From JANWHQ01 sp963775275 (lineage in GTDB: Bacteria > Pseudomonadota > Alphaproteobacteria > Caulobacterales > Caulobacteraceae): a DNA stretch of 64,000 bases. The position numbers were made by a program, and so were the translations under genes. Below the pieces are notes generated by a model. The model was not told where the DNA came from and ran no database searches. It saw nothing but the letters and a program-made list of their open reading frames with translations. Positions 1 to 10,751 of the stretch are shown here, piece after piece. Positions within the stretch are counted from its first letter, which is position 1. Every line of letters starts with the position of its first letter. The stretch lies in contig CAVZII010000005.1 of the NCBI GenBank assembly GCA_963775275.1, positions 1,426,001 through 1,490,000 on the forward strand, given 5' to 3'.

Positions 1-170
1 CAGGGGTTGTCTTCCTGACCGGCTGGCACCATTTCCTCGGCAGGGCCCGAAAGGCCTTCGCCGCGGGGGCCAACACGCGCTCCGAGCGGTTCTGGCGGAT
101 GACCAACGAGCTGCCTTTCCTGGCGGCGATCGTCATGGTCCTCGCCGTCACCACCGAGTTCGGGAGCTGA
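1..170 (+). CDS. hemJ: Protoporphyrinogen oxidase HemJ, C-terminal fragment
   Basis: Partial gene cut by the window start; the frame begins at base 3 and ends with TGA at 168-170. The visible ~55 residues contain GWHHFLGRARKAFA, then a basic stretch, RMTNELP and a final hydrophobic helix. This matches the end of the HemJ (UPF0093) membrane protein, which oxidises protoporphyrinogen IX in haem synthesis and usually ends with a His-rich loop, an R-M-x-N-E-x-P motif and a last membrane span. Its position just upstream of rho agrees with the haem gene cluster near the Caulobacter origin. The assignment rests on the C-terminus only. Confidence 0.75.
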   Translation, partial: GVVFLTGWHHFLGRARKAFAAGANTRSERFWRMTNELPFLAAIVMVLAVTTEFGS

Positions 171-390
171 CGGCCGGGCCGGCCGCGTCGACGGGCCCCG
201 CTTGACCTGGGACCACGCTTGTGGTTCCCGTTGCGCCCGGCGCGGGTTCTCCGCGCTCCCGCCTCTCCCGGACGTCGCCGATCCGCCCCTCGGGCGCTCC
301 GGCCGAACCGTCCAGATCCTGATTATCATTTTGCCGACCCCGGGTTCACGCCCGGAGTTCCGTCGGCCCCGACCTGCAAGGTCATCCCCA

Positions 391-1782
<1,392 letters not shown>

Positions 1783-1819
1783 CCGCCCCGCCTGGGGCGT
1801 TCTTCCGGGGGGAGGGGAC

Positions 1820-3136
1820 GTGCTGGAGCGGGTCTTCGGGCTCGAGGCCAACGGGACGAGCGTCCGCACCGAGCTGACGGCCGGCGCGACGACGTTCCTC
1901 ACCATGGCCTACATCGTGGCGGTCAACCCGGCCATACTCGGTCAGGCCGGCATGCCGGTCGCCGGGGTGGCCGCCGCCACGTGCCTGGCCGCCGGCATCG
2001 CCTCGATCGCCATGGGCCTGTGGGCCAACTATCCCCTGGCGATGGCGCCGGGGATGGGCCTGAACGCCTATTTCGCCTTCACCGTGGTCAAGGGCATGGG
2101 CCTGCCCTGGCAGACGGCGCTGGGGTGCGTCTTCGTCTCGGGCCTCGCCTTCCTGCTCCTGACCGTCACCGGCGCGCGCAAGCTGATCGTCGAGACGATC
2201 CCGCGGCCGCTGTTCGCGGCGGTGGGTGCGGGCATCGGCCTCTTCATCGCTTTCATCGGCCTGCAGGACGCCGGAATCGTCGCGGCCGACCCGGCGACCG
2301 GCGTGACGCTCGGCAAGCTGACCTCGCCCGGCGCGATCGTGGCGACCGCGGGTCTGCTCGTCATCGGCGGGCTGCTGGTCTGGCGGGTGAAGGGCGCCAT
2401 CCTGATCGGCATCCTGGCTGCGGCCGCCCTGGCCTGGGCGATCGGCGCGGGGCCCAAGGCGCCCGAGGCCTATGCCGCCGCCGACCTGACCTCGACCGCG
2501 TTCAAGCTCGACATCCCCGCGGCCCTGGCGCTCAAGGGCGGGCCAGTCTGGGCGCTCGTGGAGATCATCTTCGTCTTCCTGTTCGTCGACGTGTTCGACA
2601 ACGTCGGCACCCTGGTGGCGGTCGGGTCCAAGGCGGGCCTCGTTGGCGGGGACGGCCGGATCGCGCGCCTGAACCGTGTGCTGGCCGCCGATTCCTTCGG
2701 GGCGGTCATGGGCGCCCTGTTCGGGACCAGCACCGTGGTCAGCTACATCGAGAGCGCCTCGGGGGTGGCGGCGGGCGGCCGGACCGGCCTGACCAGCGTC
2801 ACGACGGGGGTTCTCTTCCTGCTGGCCCTGGCGGTCGCGCCCTTCGCCCAGGCCATCCCCACCGCCGCCGCGGCGCCGGCCCTGGTCCTGGTGGGCGCCA
2901 TGATGATGGGGGGCCTCAAGGACCTGGACTGGGAGGATCCCGGCGTCTCGATCCCGGCGTTCCTGACGCTGGTCGGGATACCGCTCACCTTCTCGATCGC
3001 CAACGGCCTGGCCTTCGGCGTGATCGCCTGGGCCGCGCTGCGGCTGATCCGCGGCCAGGCGCGGGCGGGTGACTGGCTGCTGTTCGTGTTGGCGGCGCTG
3101 TTCGTCGCCCGCTTCATCTATGTCGCGGCGGCGTAG
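1820..3136 (+). CDS. NCS2-family purine permease (AzgA/PbuG type)
   Basis: 438-residue inner-membrane transporter with about 12 hydrophobic segments. The GTG start has a strong GGAGGGG ribosome site directly upstream. Motifs NPAILGQAGMP near the N-terminus, PGMGLNAYFAF around residue 78, VDVFDNVGTLVAVGSKAGL around residue 255 and GTSTVVSYIESASG around residue 303 are typical of the AzgA branch of nucleobase:cation symporters, which take up hypoxanthine, guanine or adenine. Exact substrate cannot be read from sequence. It lies 37 bp after rho on the same strand and could be co-transcribed. Confidence 0.9.
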   Translation: MLERVFGLEANGTSVRTELTAGATTFLTMAYIVAVNPAILGQAGMPVAGVAAATCLAAGIASIAMGLWANYPLAMAPGMGLNAYFAFTVVKGMGLPWQTALGCVFVSGLAFLLLTVTGARKLIVETIPRPLFAAVGAGIGLFIAFIGLQDAGIVAADPATGVTLGKLTSPGAIVATAGLLVIGGLLVWRVKGAILIGILAAAALAWAIGAGPKAPEAYAAADLTSTAFKLDIPAALALKGGPVWALVEIIFVFLFVDVFDNVGTLVAVGSKAGLVGGDGRIARLNRVLAADSFGAVMGALFGTSTVVSYIESASGVAAGGRTGLTSVTTGVLFLLALAVAPFAQAIPTAAAAPALVLVGAMMMGGLKDLDWEDPGVSIPAFLTLVGIPLTFSIANGLAFGVIAWAALRLIRGQARAGDWLLFVLAALFVARFIYVAAA

Positions 3137-3259
3137 AGCGCGTTGGACGAAAATGAGTGCGGTTTCGTCGCTCGACCGCGCTCCGGATGTATGAAGTCAG
3201 AGTACGATTGTGCGGCCGGGGGGTCCGCCTGACCCAATGGCGCTGCAGGGAGCGAGCCG

Positions 3260-3877
3260 GTGATCAAGATCTACCACGTGCCCCACTCCCGCTCGGTGCG
3301 GGTGGTCTGGTTGATGGAGGAGCTGGGCGAGGCCTATGAGGTCGAACGCCTCGCCTATCCGCCGGATGAAGGATTCCGGAAACGGACGGGCCTAGGCTGG
3401 GTGCCGGCGATCGACGACGACGGCATCGTCATGGGCGAGTCCATCGCGATCCTGCAGTACCTGACCGGCCGCCGGCTGCAGAAGTCCATGGAGCTCGGGC
3501 TCACCGTCGGGCCCAATCCGGTCCCCGCCGCCTATGCCGAGCACCTGCAGCTGCTCCACCTCGGCGAAGCCTCGCTGATGACGCCGCTGTCGCTGCTCGC
3601 CCGGACGCGCCGGCTCGCGCCAGAGGAGGAGACCGGCGTCACGGCCAGCGAATGCGCGCGCCGTTTCGCAGACCGGCTCGGGCTCGTCGAGGCCAAGCTC
3701 GTGGATGGCAGGACGTGGCTGACGGGCGAGCGGCTGACGATCGCCGACATTTCGGTGGGTTACGCCGTGGCCTTCGCCAGGCTGCGCGGCTTCGACGCCC
3801 TGATCCCGACTGGCGTGAAGGCCTATCTCGACCGCGTCCAGGCCCGCGGGGCCTACCAGCGCGCGATCGCGGTCTAG
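3260..3877 (+). CDS. Glutathione S-transferase family protein
   Basis: 205 residues with a thioredoxin-like N-terminal half (IYHVPHSRSVRVVWLMEELG, residues 4-23; then a cis-Pro-like VPAIDDDG and the ESIAIL motif that holds glutathione) and an alpha-helical C-terminal half with LTGERLTIADISVGYA, the conserved N-capping region of GSTs. The protein probably conjugates or reduces small electrophiles with glutathione; the substrate is unknown. The start is GTG preceded by GGGAGCGAGCC. It is convergent with the following quinone oxidoreductase gene, only 18 bp away. Confidence 0.85.
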   Translation: MIKIYHVPHSRSVRVVWLMEELGEAYEVERLAYPPDEGFRKRTGLGWVPAIDDDGIVMGESIAILQYLTGRRLQKSMELGLTVGPNPVPAAYAEHLQLLHLGEASLMTPLSLLARTRRLAPEEETGVTASECARRFADRLGLVEAKLVDGRTWLTGERLTIADISVGYAVAFARLRGFDALIPTGVKAYLDRVQARGAYQRAIAV

Positions 3878-3895
3878 ATATTGATCAAGGTTGAT

Positions 3896-4867
3896 TCAAG
3901 GGATCAATAGAATGGAGCCCGTGGTCTCGCCGGACTGGATCGCCTCGTGCGCCTGGCGCGCCTGGTCGAGCGGGAACTCCCGGCTGATCTCCACCTTCAC
4001 CTTGCCGGACAGCAGCACGTCGAACAGGGCCTGGACGCAATCGGCGTGCTCCTCGGCCGTGGTCACATAGTCGTAGAGGGTCGGCCGGGTCAGGTAGAGC
4101 GAGCCGCCGCGGCTGAGCGCCAGGGGCTCCACCGGCGGGGCGGGTCCGGACGCATTGCCGTACGTCACCAGCATGCCGCGCCGGCCGAGGCTCCTGAGGG
4201 AGGCGTCGAAGCTCGCCTTGCCGACACCGTCGTAGCTGACGCGAACGCCGGCGCCGCCGGTGATCTCGCGCACGCGGGCGGCGACGTCCTCCCGCTTGTA
4301 GAGCAGGACGTGGTCGCAGCCGTGGCCCCTGGCGATGCTGGCCTTGGCCTCGTTCCCGACGCAGCCGATCACCACGGCTCCGAGCGCCTTGGCCCACTGC
4401 ACCAGGATCGAGCCCACGCCGCCCGAGGCGGCCCAGATCAGGCAGGTCTCGCCGGACTTCAGGGGATAACACCGCCGCAGCAGGAACTCGGCCGTCATGC
4501 CCTTCAGCATCGCCGCGGCGGCGGTCCGGGTGGAGATCCCGGCCGGCAGTCTGGCCGCCCGGTCGGCCGGTATGACCTGGTAGTCCGCATAGGCCCCGCG
4601 GCCGGCCACGCCGTGAGCGACCCGGTCGCCCGGAGCGAAACCGGCGACTCCCTCGCCGACGGCCTCCACCACCCCGGCGCCCTCAGAGCCCAGGACGGCC
4701 GGCAGCTCCACGGGATAAAGGCCGCTTCGCATGTAGGTGTCGACGAAATTGAGGCCGATCGCCTCGTGGCGGACCAGGATCTGGCCGGGGCCCGGCGTGG
4801 GCGTCGGCAGCTCGACCGGCTCCAGGACCTCGGGGCCGCCGGTGCGGCTGATCTGGATGGCCTTCAT
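3896..4867 (-). CDS. NADPH:quinone oxidoreductase, zeta-crystallin-like (MDR family)
   Basis: 323-residue zinc-independent medium-chain dehydrogenase. The N-terminal GroES-like half has GLNFVDTYMRSGLYP and LGSEGAGVVEAVG; the Rossmann half has the glycine motif WAASGGVGSILVQWAKALGA and later GKVKVEISREFPLDQARQAHE near the C-terminus. This pattern matches QorA, which reduces quinones with NADPH in the cytoplasm. No structural or catalytic zinc cysteines are seen, as expected. It heads a short minus-strand pair with the dienelactone hydrolase gene upstream, with a gap of 16 bp. Confidence 0.88.
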   Translation of the reverse strand: MKAIQISRTGGPEVLEPVELPTPTPGPGQILVRHEAIGLNFVDTYMRSGLYPVELPAVLGSEGAGVVEAVGEGVAGFAPGDRVAHGVAGRGAYADYQVIPADRAARLPAGISTRTAAAAMLKGMTAEFLLRRCYPLKSGETCLIWAASGGVGSILVQWAKALGAVVIGCVGNEAKASIARGHGCDHVLLYKREDVAARVREITGGAGVRVSYDGVGKASFDASLRSLGRRGMLVTYGNASGPAPPVEPLALSRGGSLYLTRPTLYDYVTTAEEHADCVQALFDVLLSGKVKVEISREFPLDQARQAHEAIQSGETTGSILLIP

Positions 4868-4883
4868 TGCGCCCGGCCGCCGC

Positions 4884-5579
4884 TCACGACAGGTGCTGCT
4901 TGAAGAAGGCGGCGGTGCGTTCGTTGGCGAGTTCCGCGGCCTTCTGATCGAAGTGGGCGCCGCCCGGGCGCGCGAAGGCGTGATCGCAGCCCGGATAGGT
5001 GTGGAGCGTGACGCACGGATGGTCCTTCAGCGCCGAGACGATCCGCGCCTGGGCCTCCTTGGGGACGTAGGCGTCCTCCTCGGCGATATGCAGCATCAGG
5101 GGATGGGCGAGGCGCTCGGCCTCGGGGAGATAGCTGTCGATGCCGACGCCGTAGTAGCCGACCGAGGCGTCGCTTTCGGTGCGGGTTGCGGTGAGGTAGG
5201 CGAGCCGGCCGCCCAGGCAGTAGCCCACCGCCCCCACCTTGCCGGTGCAGGCGGGGTCATCGCGCAAGGCGTCGATCGTGGCGCGGATGTCCTCCACCCC
5301 CCGGTCCACATCGAAGCGGTTCATCAGGTCGAACGCCCGATCCCACTCGGCCTGGGTCTGGTCGGTCAGCTCGACCCCCGGCTCCAGCCGCCAGAAGAGA
5401 TCGGGACAGACGGCGAGATAGCCGAGGCCCGCCAGGGCGTCGCAGACCTCGCGCATGACCGCGTTGATCCCGAAGATCTCCTGGATCACCACCACCGCCG
5501 GCGCCTTGGCCGCGGCGGGACGGGCTGCATAGGCCCCGAACTCGCCTTCCGGCGTCTTGATCGTCAGCCGCTCGCTCAT
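4884..5579 (-). CDS. Dienelactone hydrolase family protein
   Basis: 231-residue alpha/beta hydrolase. Seen: VVVIQEIFGINAVMREVCDALA near residue 35, the nucleophile elbow GYCLGG around residue 117 (Cys nucleophile, G-x-C-x-G), DAYVPKEAQ and GCDHAFARPG carrying the Asp and His of the triad. Family members hydrolyse dienelactone or related esters and lactones; the substrate here is unknown. ATG 5579 is preferred over the ATG seven codons upstream because GGGGAGGAAG lies seven bases before it. It is divergent from the DUF6489 gene. Confidence 0.88.
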   Translation of the reverse strand: MSERLTIKTPEGEFGAYAARPAAAKAPAVVVIQEIFGINAVMREVCDALAGLGYLAVCPDLFWRLEPGVELTDQTQAEWDRAFDLMNRFDVDRGVEDIRATIDALRDDPACTGKVGAVGYCLGGRLAYLTATRTESDASVGYYGVGIDSYLPEAERLAHPLMLHIAEEDAYVPKEAQARIVSALKDHPCVTLHTYPGCDHAFARPGGAHFDQKAAELANERTAAFFKQHLS

Positions 5580-5660
5580 TGCAGCTTCCTCCCCACGCAT
5601 CCAGGGGGTTAGTAGCCTTCGAGCCGGGGGATGGCAAAGTCCCGGCCAGGGAGCAGGCCC

Positions 5661-5903
5661 ATGAAACTGACGATCGACATCGACTGCACGCCCCAGGAGG
5701 CGAGGGTGTTTCTCGGCCAGCCCGACGTGGAGGCCTTCAACGACTGGATGGTCGAGCAGATGAAGGCGCGCTTCGAGGCGAACATGGAGCTGCTCAAGCC
5801 GGAGGAGATCATGAAGGGCTGGATGGCCGTGGGCGGCCAGGCCCAGGATCAGTTCCGGCGGTTCATGGAGACGGCGGCCGCCGCGGCCGCGCCGCGCAAG
5901 TAG
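5661..5903 (+). CDS. DUF6489 family small protein
   Basis: 80 residues starting MKLTIDIDCTPQEARVFLG, followed by PDVEAFNDWMVEQM and an alanine-rich tail. The sequence resembles small alphaproteobacterial proteins of the DUF6489 family, whose role is unknown. ATG 5661 fits better than the upstream ATG at 5631 because it has GGGAGCAGG just before it and begins the conserved part. It sits 12 bp upstream of mnmE on the same strand, so the two are likely co-transcribed. Confidence 0.7.
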   Translation: MKLTIDIDCTPQEARVFLGQPDVEAFNDWMVEQMKARFEANMELLKPEEIMKGWMAVGGQAQDQFRRFMETAAAAAAPRK

Positions 5904-5915
5904 CGGCCGGGCTTC

Positions 5916-7268
<1,353 letters not shown>

Positions 7269-7288
7269 CGGGTCGCCGTCGCAGGCGG

Positions 7289-7304
7289 TGTTTCACGTGA
7301 AACA
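7289..7304. promoter_or_regulatory. parS: parS centromere site 1
   Basis: A perfect 16-bp palindrome TGTTTCACGTGAAACA in the gap between mnmE and mnmG. It equals the bacterial ParB-binding consensus. parA and parB are encoded 2.6-4.3 kb away, so this is a nucleation site for the ParB-CTP clamp that drives origin segregation. Confidence 0.95.
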
Positions 7305-7371
7305 CGGGGCGGAGGGGCTTGGCGCCCAACAGGATGAAATCCCGCCCCCGATCGTCTATATGCCGCGCTCC

Positions 7372-9225
7372 ATGACCCAGTGGGACGTCATCGTCATCGG
7401 CGGCGGACACGCCGGCTGCGAGGCTGCGGCCGCAGCGGCGCGCTTCGGAGCGCGCACGCTGCTGCTCACGCACAAGCTCGAGACGATCGGCGAGATGTCC
7501 TGCAACCCCGCTATCGGCGGGCTCGGCAAGGGCCACCTCGTGCGCGAGATCGACGCCCTGGACGGCCTGATGGGGCGGATGGCCGACGCCGCGGGCATTC
7601 AGTTCCGCCTGCTGAACCGGTCCAAGGGCCCAGCGGTGCGCGGCCCCCGCGCCCAGATCGACCGCCGGCTCTATCGTGAGGCCATGCAGGCCGCCCTGGC
7701 CGCTCAGCCGAACCTTCAGATCATCGCCGATGCCGCCGAGGACCTGATCCTGGAGGACGGGCGCGCGGCCGGCGTCGTTGGCGCCTCCGGACGCGCCTAC
7801 CGCGCGCCCAAGGCGGTTCTGACCACCGGGACCTTCCTGAAGGGGGTGATCCATCGCGGGGAGGCCCGCATCCCCGCCGGACGCGTCGGCGAGGCGCCTG
7901 CGATCGCCCTGGCCGATCGGCTCTATGGGCTCGGCCTTCCCATGGGGCGCCTGAAGACCGGGACGCCGGCTCGGCTGGATGGCCGTACGATCGCCTGGGA
8001 TCGTCTCGAGACGCAGCCGGGCGACGCCGAGCCCGTCCCGTTCTCATTCCTGACCCAGCGGATCGACCGGGAACAGGTCGCCTGCGGAATCACCTTCACC
8101 ACCGAGGCGACCCACAGGATCATCGCCGAGCGGCTCGGCGAGTCCGCCGTCTACGGCGGCCGGGCGACCGGCCGCGGTCCACGCTACTGCCCTTCGATCG
8201 AGGACAAGGTCGTCCGCTTCGCCGACCGCACGAGCCACCAGGTGTTCCTGGAGCCCGAGGGCCTGGACGACGACACCGTCTATCCGAACGGGATCTCCAC
8301 CTCGGTCTCCGAGGAGACCCAGGACCTGTTCCTGCGCACGATTCCCGGACTGGAGGGGGTGCGGGTCCGGCGCTACGGCTACGCCATCGAATACGATTAC
8401 GTGGATCCCCGCGCCCTCGACCCGACGCTCGAGGTCAAGCGCGTGCCGGGCCTCTACCTCGCGGGCCAGATCAACGGCACCACAGGGTATGAAGAAGCGG
8501 GGGCCCAGGGTCTCGTGGCCGGGCTGAACGCCGCCCGGTCGGCGGGCGGGTCTGATCCGGCGAGGTTCGGGCGCGACGAGGCCTATATCGGGGTGATGAT
8601 CGACGACCTCGTCACCCGGGGCGTCACCGAGCCCTATCGGATGTTCACCAGCCGGGCCGAGTTCCGCCTGACCCTGCGCGCCGACAACGCCGACCAGCGG
8701 CTGACGGCGCGGGGCCTTGCCCTGGGTTGCGTGGGGCCCGAGCGGGCGAGGGTGTTTCACGTGAAACAATCCGCCCTCGACGCCGCCCGCGCGCAGGCGC
8801 CCGCCCTCAGCCTCTCGCCGAACGAGGCGGCCCGCGCGGGCCTGAAGGTCAATGCCGACGGTCAACGCCGGAACCTGTTGCAGCTCCTGGCCTATCCGAC
8901 GATCGCGTTCGACGACCTCGCCTCCATCTGGCCCGCCATCGGCGAGTGGGCGCCGGCCGTGCGCGAGCAGATCGAGATCGATGCGGCCTATTCAGGCTAC
9001 CTCGACCGCCAGACGGCCGACGCCGAAGCCTTCCGCCGGGAGGAGGGCCTCGGCCTTCCCGCCGACCTCGACTACGGCGCGATCGGGGGCCTTTCCAACG
9101 AGGTGCGCGAGAAGCTCGCCGCCGTGCGTCCGGCCACGCTTGGCCAGGCCGCGCGAATCGAAGGCGTGACGCCGGGCGCCCTGGCGGCACTGCTCGCCCA
9201 CGCCCGTCGCGCGCGCGCCGCCTGA
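7372..9225 (+). CDS. mnmG: tRNA uridine-5-carboxymethylaminomethyl modification enzyme MnmG (GidA)
   Basis: 617-residue FAD protein. The N-terminal dinucleotide fold VIVIGGGHAGCEAAAAAARFG is followed by the family signatures CNPAIGGLGKGHLV and GPAVRGPRAQ, then GYEEAGAQGLVAG around residue 373 and SRAEFRLTLRADNAD around residue 427. It is the partner of MnmE in wobble-uridine modification. ATG 7372 (MTQWDV) begins the conserved region; another in-frame ATG at 7360 is possible. Codons near 8753-8768 encode VFHVKQ and at the same time form a perfect parS site. Confidence 0.96.
   Translation: MTQWDVIVIGGGHAGCEAAAAAARFGARTLLLTHKLETIGEMSCNPAIGGLGKGHLVREIDALDGLMGRMADAAGIQFRLLNRSKGPAVRGPRAQIDRRLYREAMQAALAAQPNLQIIADAAEDLILEDGRAAGVVGASGRAYRAPKAVLTTGTFLKGVIHRGEARIPAGRVGEAPAIALADRLYGLGLPMGRLKTGTPARLDGRTIAWDRLETQPGDAEPVPFSFLTQRIDREQVACGITFTTEATHRIIAERLGESAVYGGRATGRGPRYCPSIEDKVVRFADRTSHQVFLEPEGLDDDTVYPNGISTSVSEETQDLFLRTIPGLEGVRVRRYGYAIEYDYVDPRALDPTLEVKRVPGLYLAGQINGTTGYEEAGAQGLVAGLNAARSAGGSDPARFGRDEAYIGVMIDDLVTRGVTEPYRMFTSRAEFRLTLRADNADQRLTARGLALGCVGPERARVFHVKQSALDAARAQAPALSLSPNEAARAGLKVNADGQRRNLLQLLAYPTIAFDDLASIWPAIGEWAPAVREQIEIDAAYSGYLDRQTADAEAFRREEGLGLPADLDYGAIGGLSNEVREKLAAVRPATLGQAARIEGVTPGALAALLAHARRARAA
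8753..8768. promoter_or_regulatory. parS: parS centromere site 2, inside mnmG
   Basis: A second perfect copy of TGTTTCACGTGAAACA, 1,464 bp from the first, lying in frame within the mnmG coding sequence and read as part of Val-Phe-His-Val-Lys. Multiple parS sites clustered close to parAB are normal for chromosomal ParABS systems. Confidence 0.95.
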
Positions 9226-9263
9226 TCCTTGTCCGAATGGTGAAATATCCACGCGTCCGCGAT

Positions 9264-9311
9264 CTTCCCCCTCCGGGGGAAGTCCGGCCCCGGACCTGTT
9301 CCGGGGCCGGG
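9264..9311. repeat. Tandem hairpins in the mnmG-rsmG gap
   Basis: Two adjacent inverted repeats fill the short gap before rsmG: CTTCCCC/GGGGAAG at 9264-9282, then TCCGGCCCCGGA paired with TCCGGGGCCGG at 9283-9310. The second stem ends one base before the rsmG ATG, so if formed in RNA it would overlap the expected ribosome-binding region. It could be a dispersed GC-rich palindrome, an attenuator or a translational brake; no U-run follows. Confidence 0.5.
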
Positions 9312-9938
9312 ATGGGGGCTGACGTCCGCGACGCAGCCAGCTTCCTGGCCGCCACCGGCGCGACCGACGCCCAGTTGGCCGATCTTGCAGTCTTCCAGGC
9401 CATGCTCGCCGACTGGAACGGGCGGATGAACCTCGTCGGCCCCTCGGCGCTGGCCGAATTCTGGGGCCGGCACGCCTTCGACAGCGCCCAGCTCCTGGCG
9501 TTCGAGCCGCAGGCCCTGACCTGGGCCGACCTCGGCGCGGGCGCCGGATTTCCCGGCCTGGTGCTCGCGATCCTGCTCAAGGGCCGCCCCGGCGCCCATG
9601 TCCATCTGGTGGAAAGCATGGCCAAGCGCTGCCGTTTCCTGGAAGCGGCGGTCCAGGCCCTGGACCTGCCCGCGACCGTCCATCCCGTCCGCGCCGAGAC
9701 CCTGTCATTGGACGTGGATATCGTCACCGCCAGGGCTTGCGCGCCGATGCCGCGGCTGATCGAATTCGCCTGGCCCTGCCTGCGCAAAGGCGCTAGGGGA
9801 TTGTTCCTCAAGGGCCAAGATATAGAGGCTGAGTTGGCTGAGGCCACAAGATATTGGGTCTTCGAGCCCGAGCTCCTGGCGAGCCGCAGCGGCCCGGGCC
9901 ACATCGTGCGGCTCTCGAAGGTGCGCCGTGTCCGCTAG
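9312..9938 (+). CDS. rsmG: 16S rRNA (guanine-527-N7)-methyltransferase RsmG
   Basis: 208 residues. Seen: FQAMLADWNGRMNLVG near residue 30, the SAM-binding motif WADLGAGAGFPGLVLAI around residue 72, the VHLVESMAKRCRFLEAAV segment and VTARACAPM around residue 138. These are the RsmG (GidB) signatures for N7-methylation of G527 in 16S rRNA. ATG 9312 gives the usual family length. An in-frame ATG at 9240 would add a Pro/Arg-rich unconserved leader spanning the hairpins and is less likely. It overlaps the parA start by 11 bp. Confidence 0.93.
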   Translation: MGADVRDAASFLAATGATDAQLADLAVFQAMLADWNGRMNLVGPSALAEFWGRHAFDSAQLLAFEPQALTWADLGAGAGFPGLVLAILLKGRPGAHVHLVESMAKRCRFLEAAVQALDLPATVHPVRAETLSLDVDIVTARACAPMPRLIEFAWPCLRKGARGLFLKGQDIEAELAEATRYWVFEPELLASRSGPGHIVRLSKVRRVR

Positions 9939-10743
9939 CTCCCGCCTGCGCGTCCTGGCCGTCGCCAACCAGAAGGGCGGAGTGGGCAAGACCACCACCG
10001 CCATCAACCTCGGCACGGCCCTGGCGGCCGTCGGCGAGAAGGTGCTGATCGTCGACCTCGACCCCCAGGGCAACGCCTCCACCGGCCTTGGCGTGCCCCA
10101 GCGCGACCGCCGGGCGACCACCTACGACGTGCTGATGGGCGACATTCCGCTGCTGGAGGCGGCCCAGAAGACCCAGGTGCCGGGCCTCGACCTCGCGCCC
10201 GCGGACCCGGACCTCTCCGGCGTGGAGCTCGAGCTCGGCCAGGCGGCTGGCCGCAACTTCCGTCTGCGCGACGCCCTTGCGCCGCTGCGCGGCGACGCCG
10301 GCGAGGGGCGCTACAGCTATGTCCTGATCGACTGCCCGCCGTCGCTGAACCTTCTGACCGTCAACGCCATGGCCGCGGCCGACGCGGTCTTCGTGCCGCT
10401 GCAGTGCGAGTTCTTCGCCCTCGAGGGCCTTTCGCAGCTGATGCGGACCGTGGAGCTGGTCCGCGGCAGCCTCAATCCGCGCCTTCAGCTCCAGGGCATC
10501 GTCCTGACCATGTACGACAAGCGCAACAGCCTTTCCGGCCAGGTCGCCGAGGATGTGCGCGCCCACTTTGGCGACAAGGTCTATTCCACGATGATCCCCC
10601 GCAACGTCCGGGTCTCCGAGGCGCCGTCGTTCGGCAAGCCGGCCCTGATCTACGACCTGAAGTGCGCCGGCAGCCAGGCCTACCTCAAGCTGGCCCGCGA
10701 GGTCGTCGGCCGCGAGCGCGCCCAGCGCGCGTCGGCGGCGTGA
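9928..10743 (+). CDS. parA: Chromosome partitioning ATPase ParA
   Basis: 271 residues with a GTG start inside the rsmG end. The deviant Walker A motif NQKGGVGKTTTAINLG (residues 14-29), DLDPQGNASTGLG (Walker A'), LIDCPPSLNLLT (Walker B) and RNVRVSEAPSFGKP near the C-terminus are hallmark ParA/Soj features. ParA binds non-specific DNA as an ATP dimer and moves ParB-parS complexes to the new pole. The gene forms an operon with parB (8-bp gap). Confidence 0.96.
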   Translation: MSASSRLRVLAVANQKGGVGKTTTAINLGTALAAVGEKVLIVDLDPQGNASTGLGVPQRDRRATTYDVLMGDIPLLEAAQKTQVPGLDLAPADPDLSGVELELGQAAGRNFRLRDALAPLRGDAGEGRYSYVLIDCPPSLNLLTVNAMAAADAVFVPLQCEFFALEGLSQLMRTVELVRGSLNPRLQLQGIVLTMYDKRNSLSGQVAEDVRAHFGDKVYSTMIPRNVRVSEAPSFGKPALIYDLKCAGSQAYLKLAREVVGRERAQRASAA

Positions 10744-10751
10744 GCGCCGCG

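Noticed and set aside
202..390. N-terminal extension of rho
   Set aside because: Arg/Pro-rich and unconserved; Rho proteins begin near MSDESP and ATG 391 gives a normal length.
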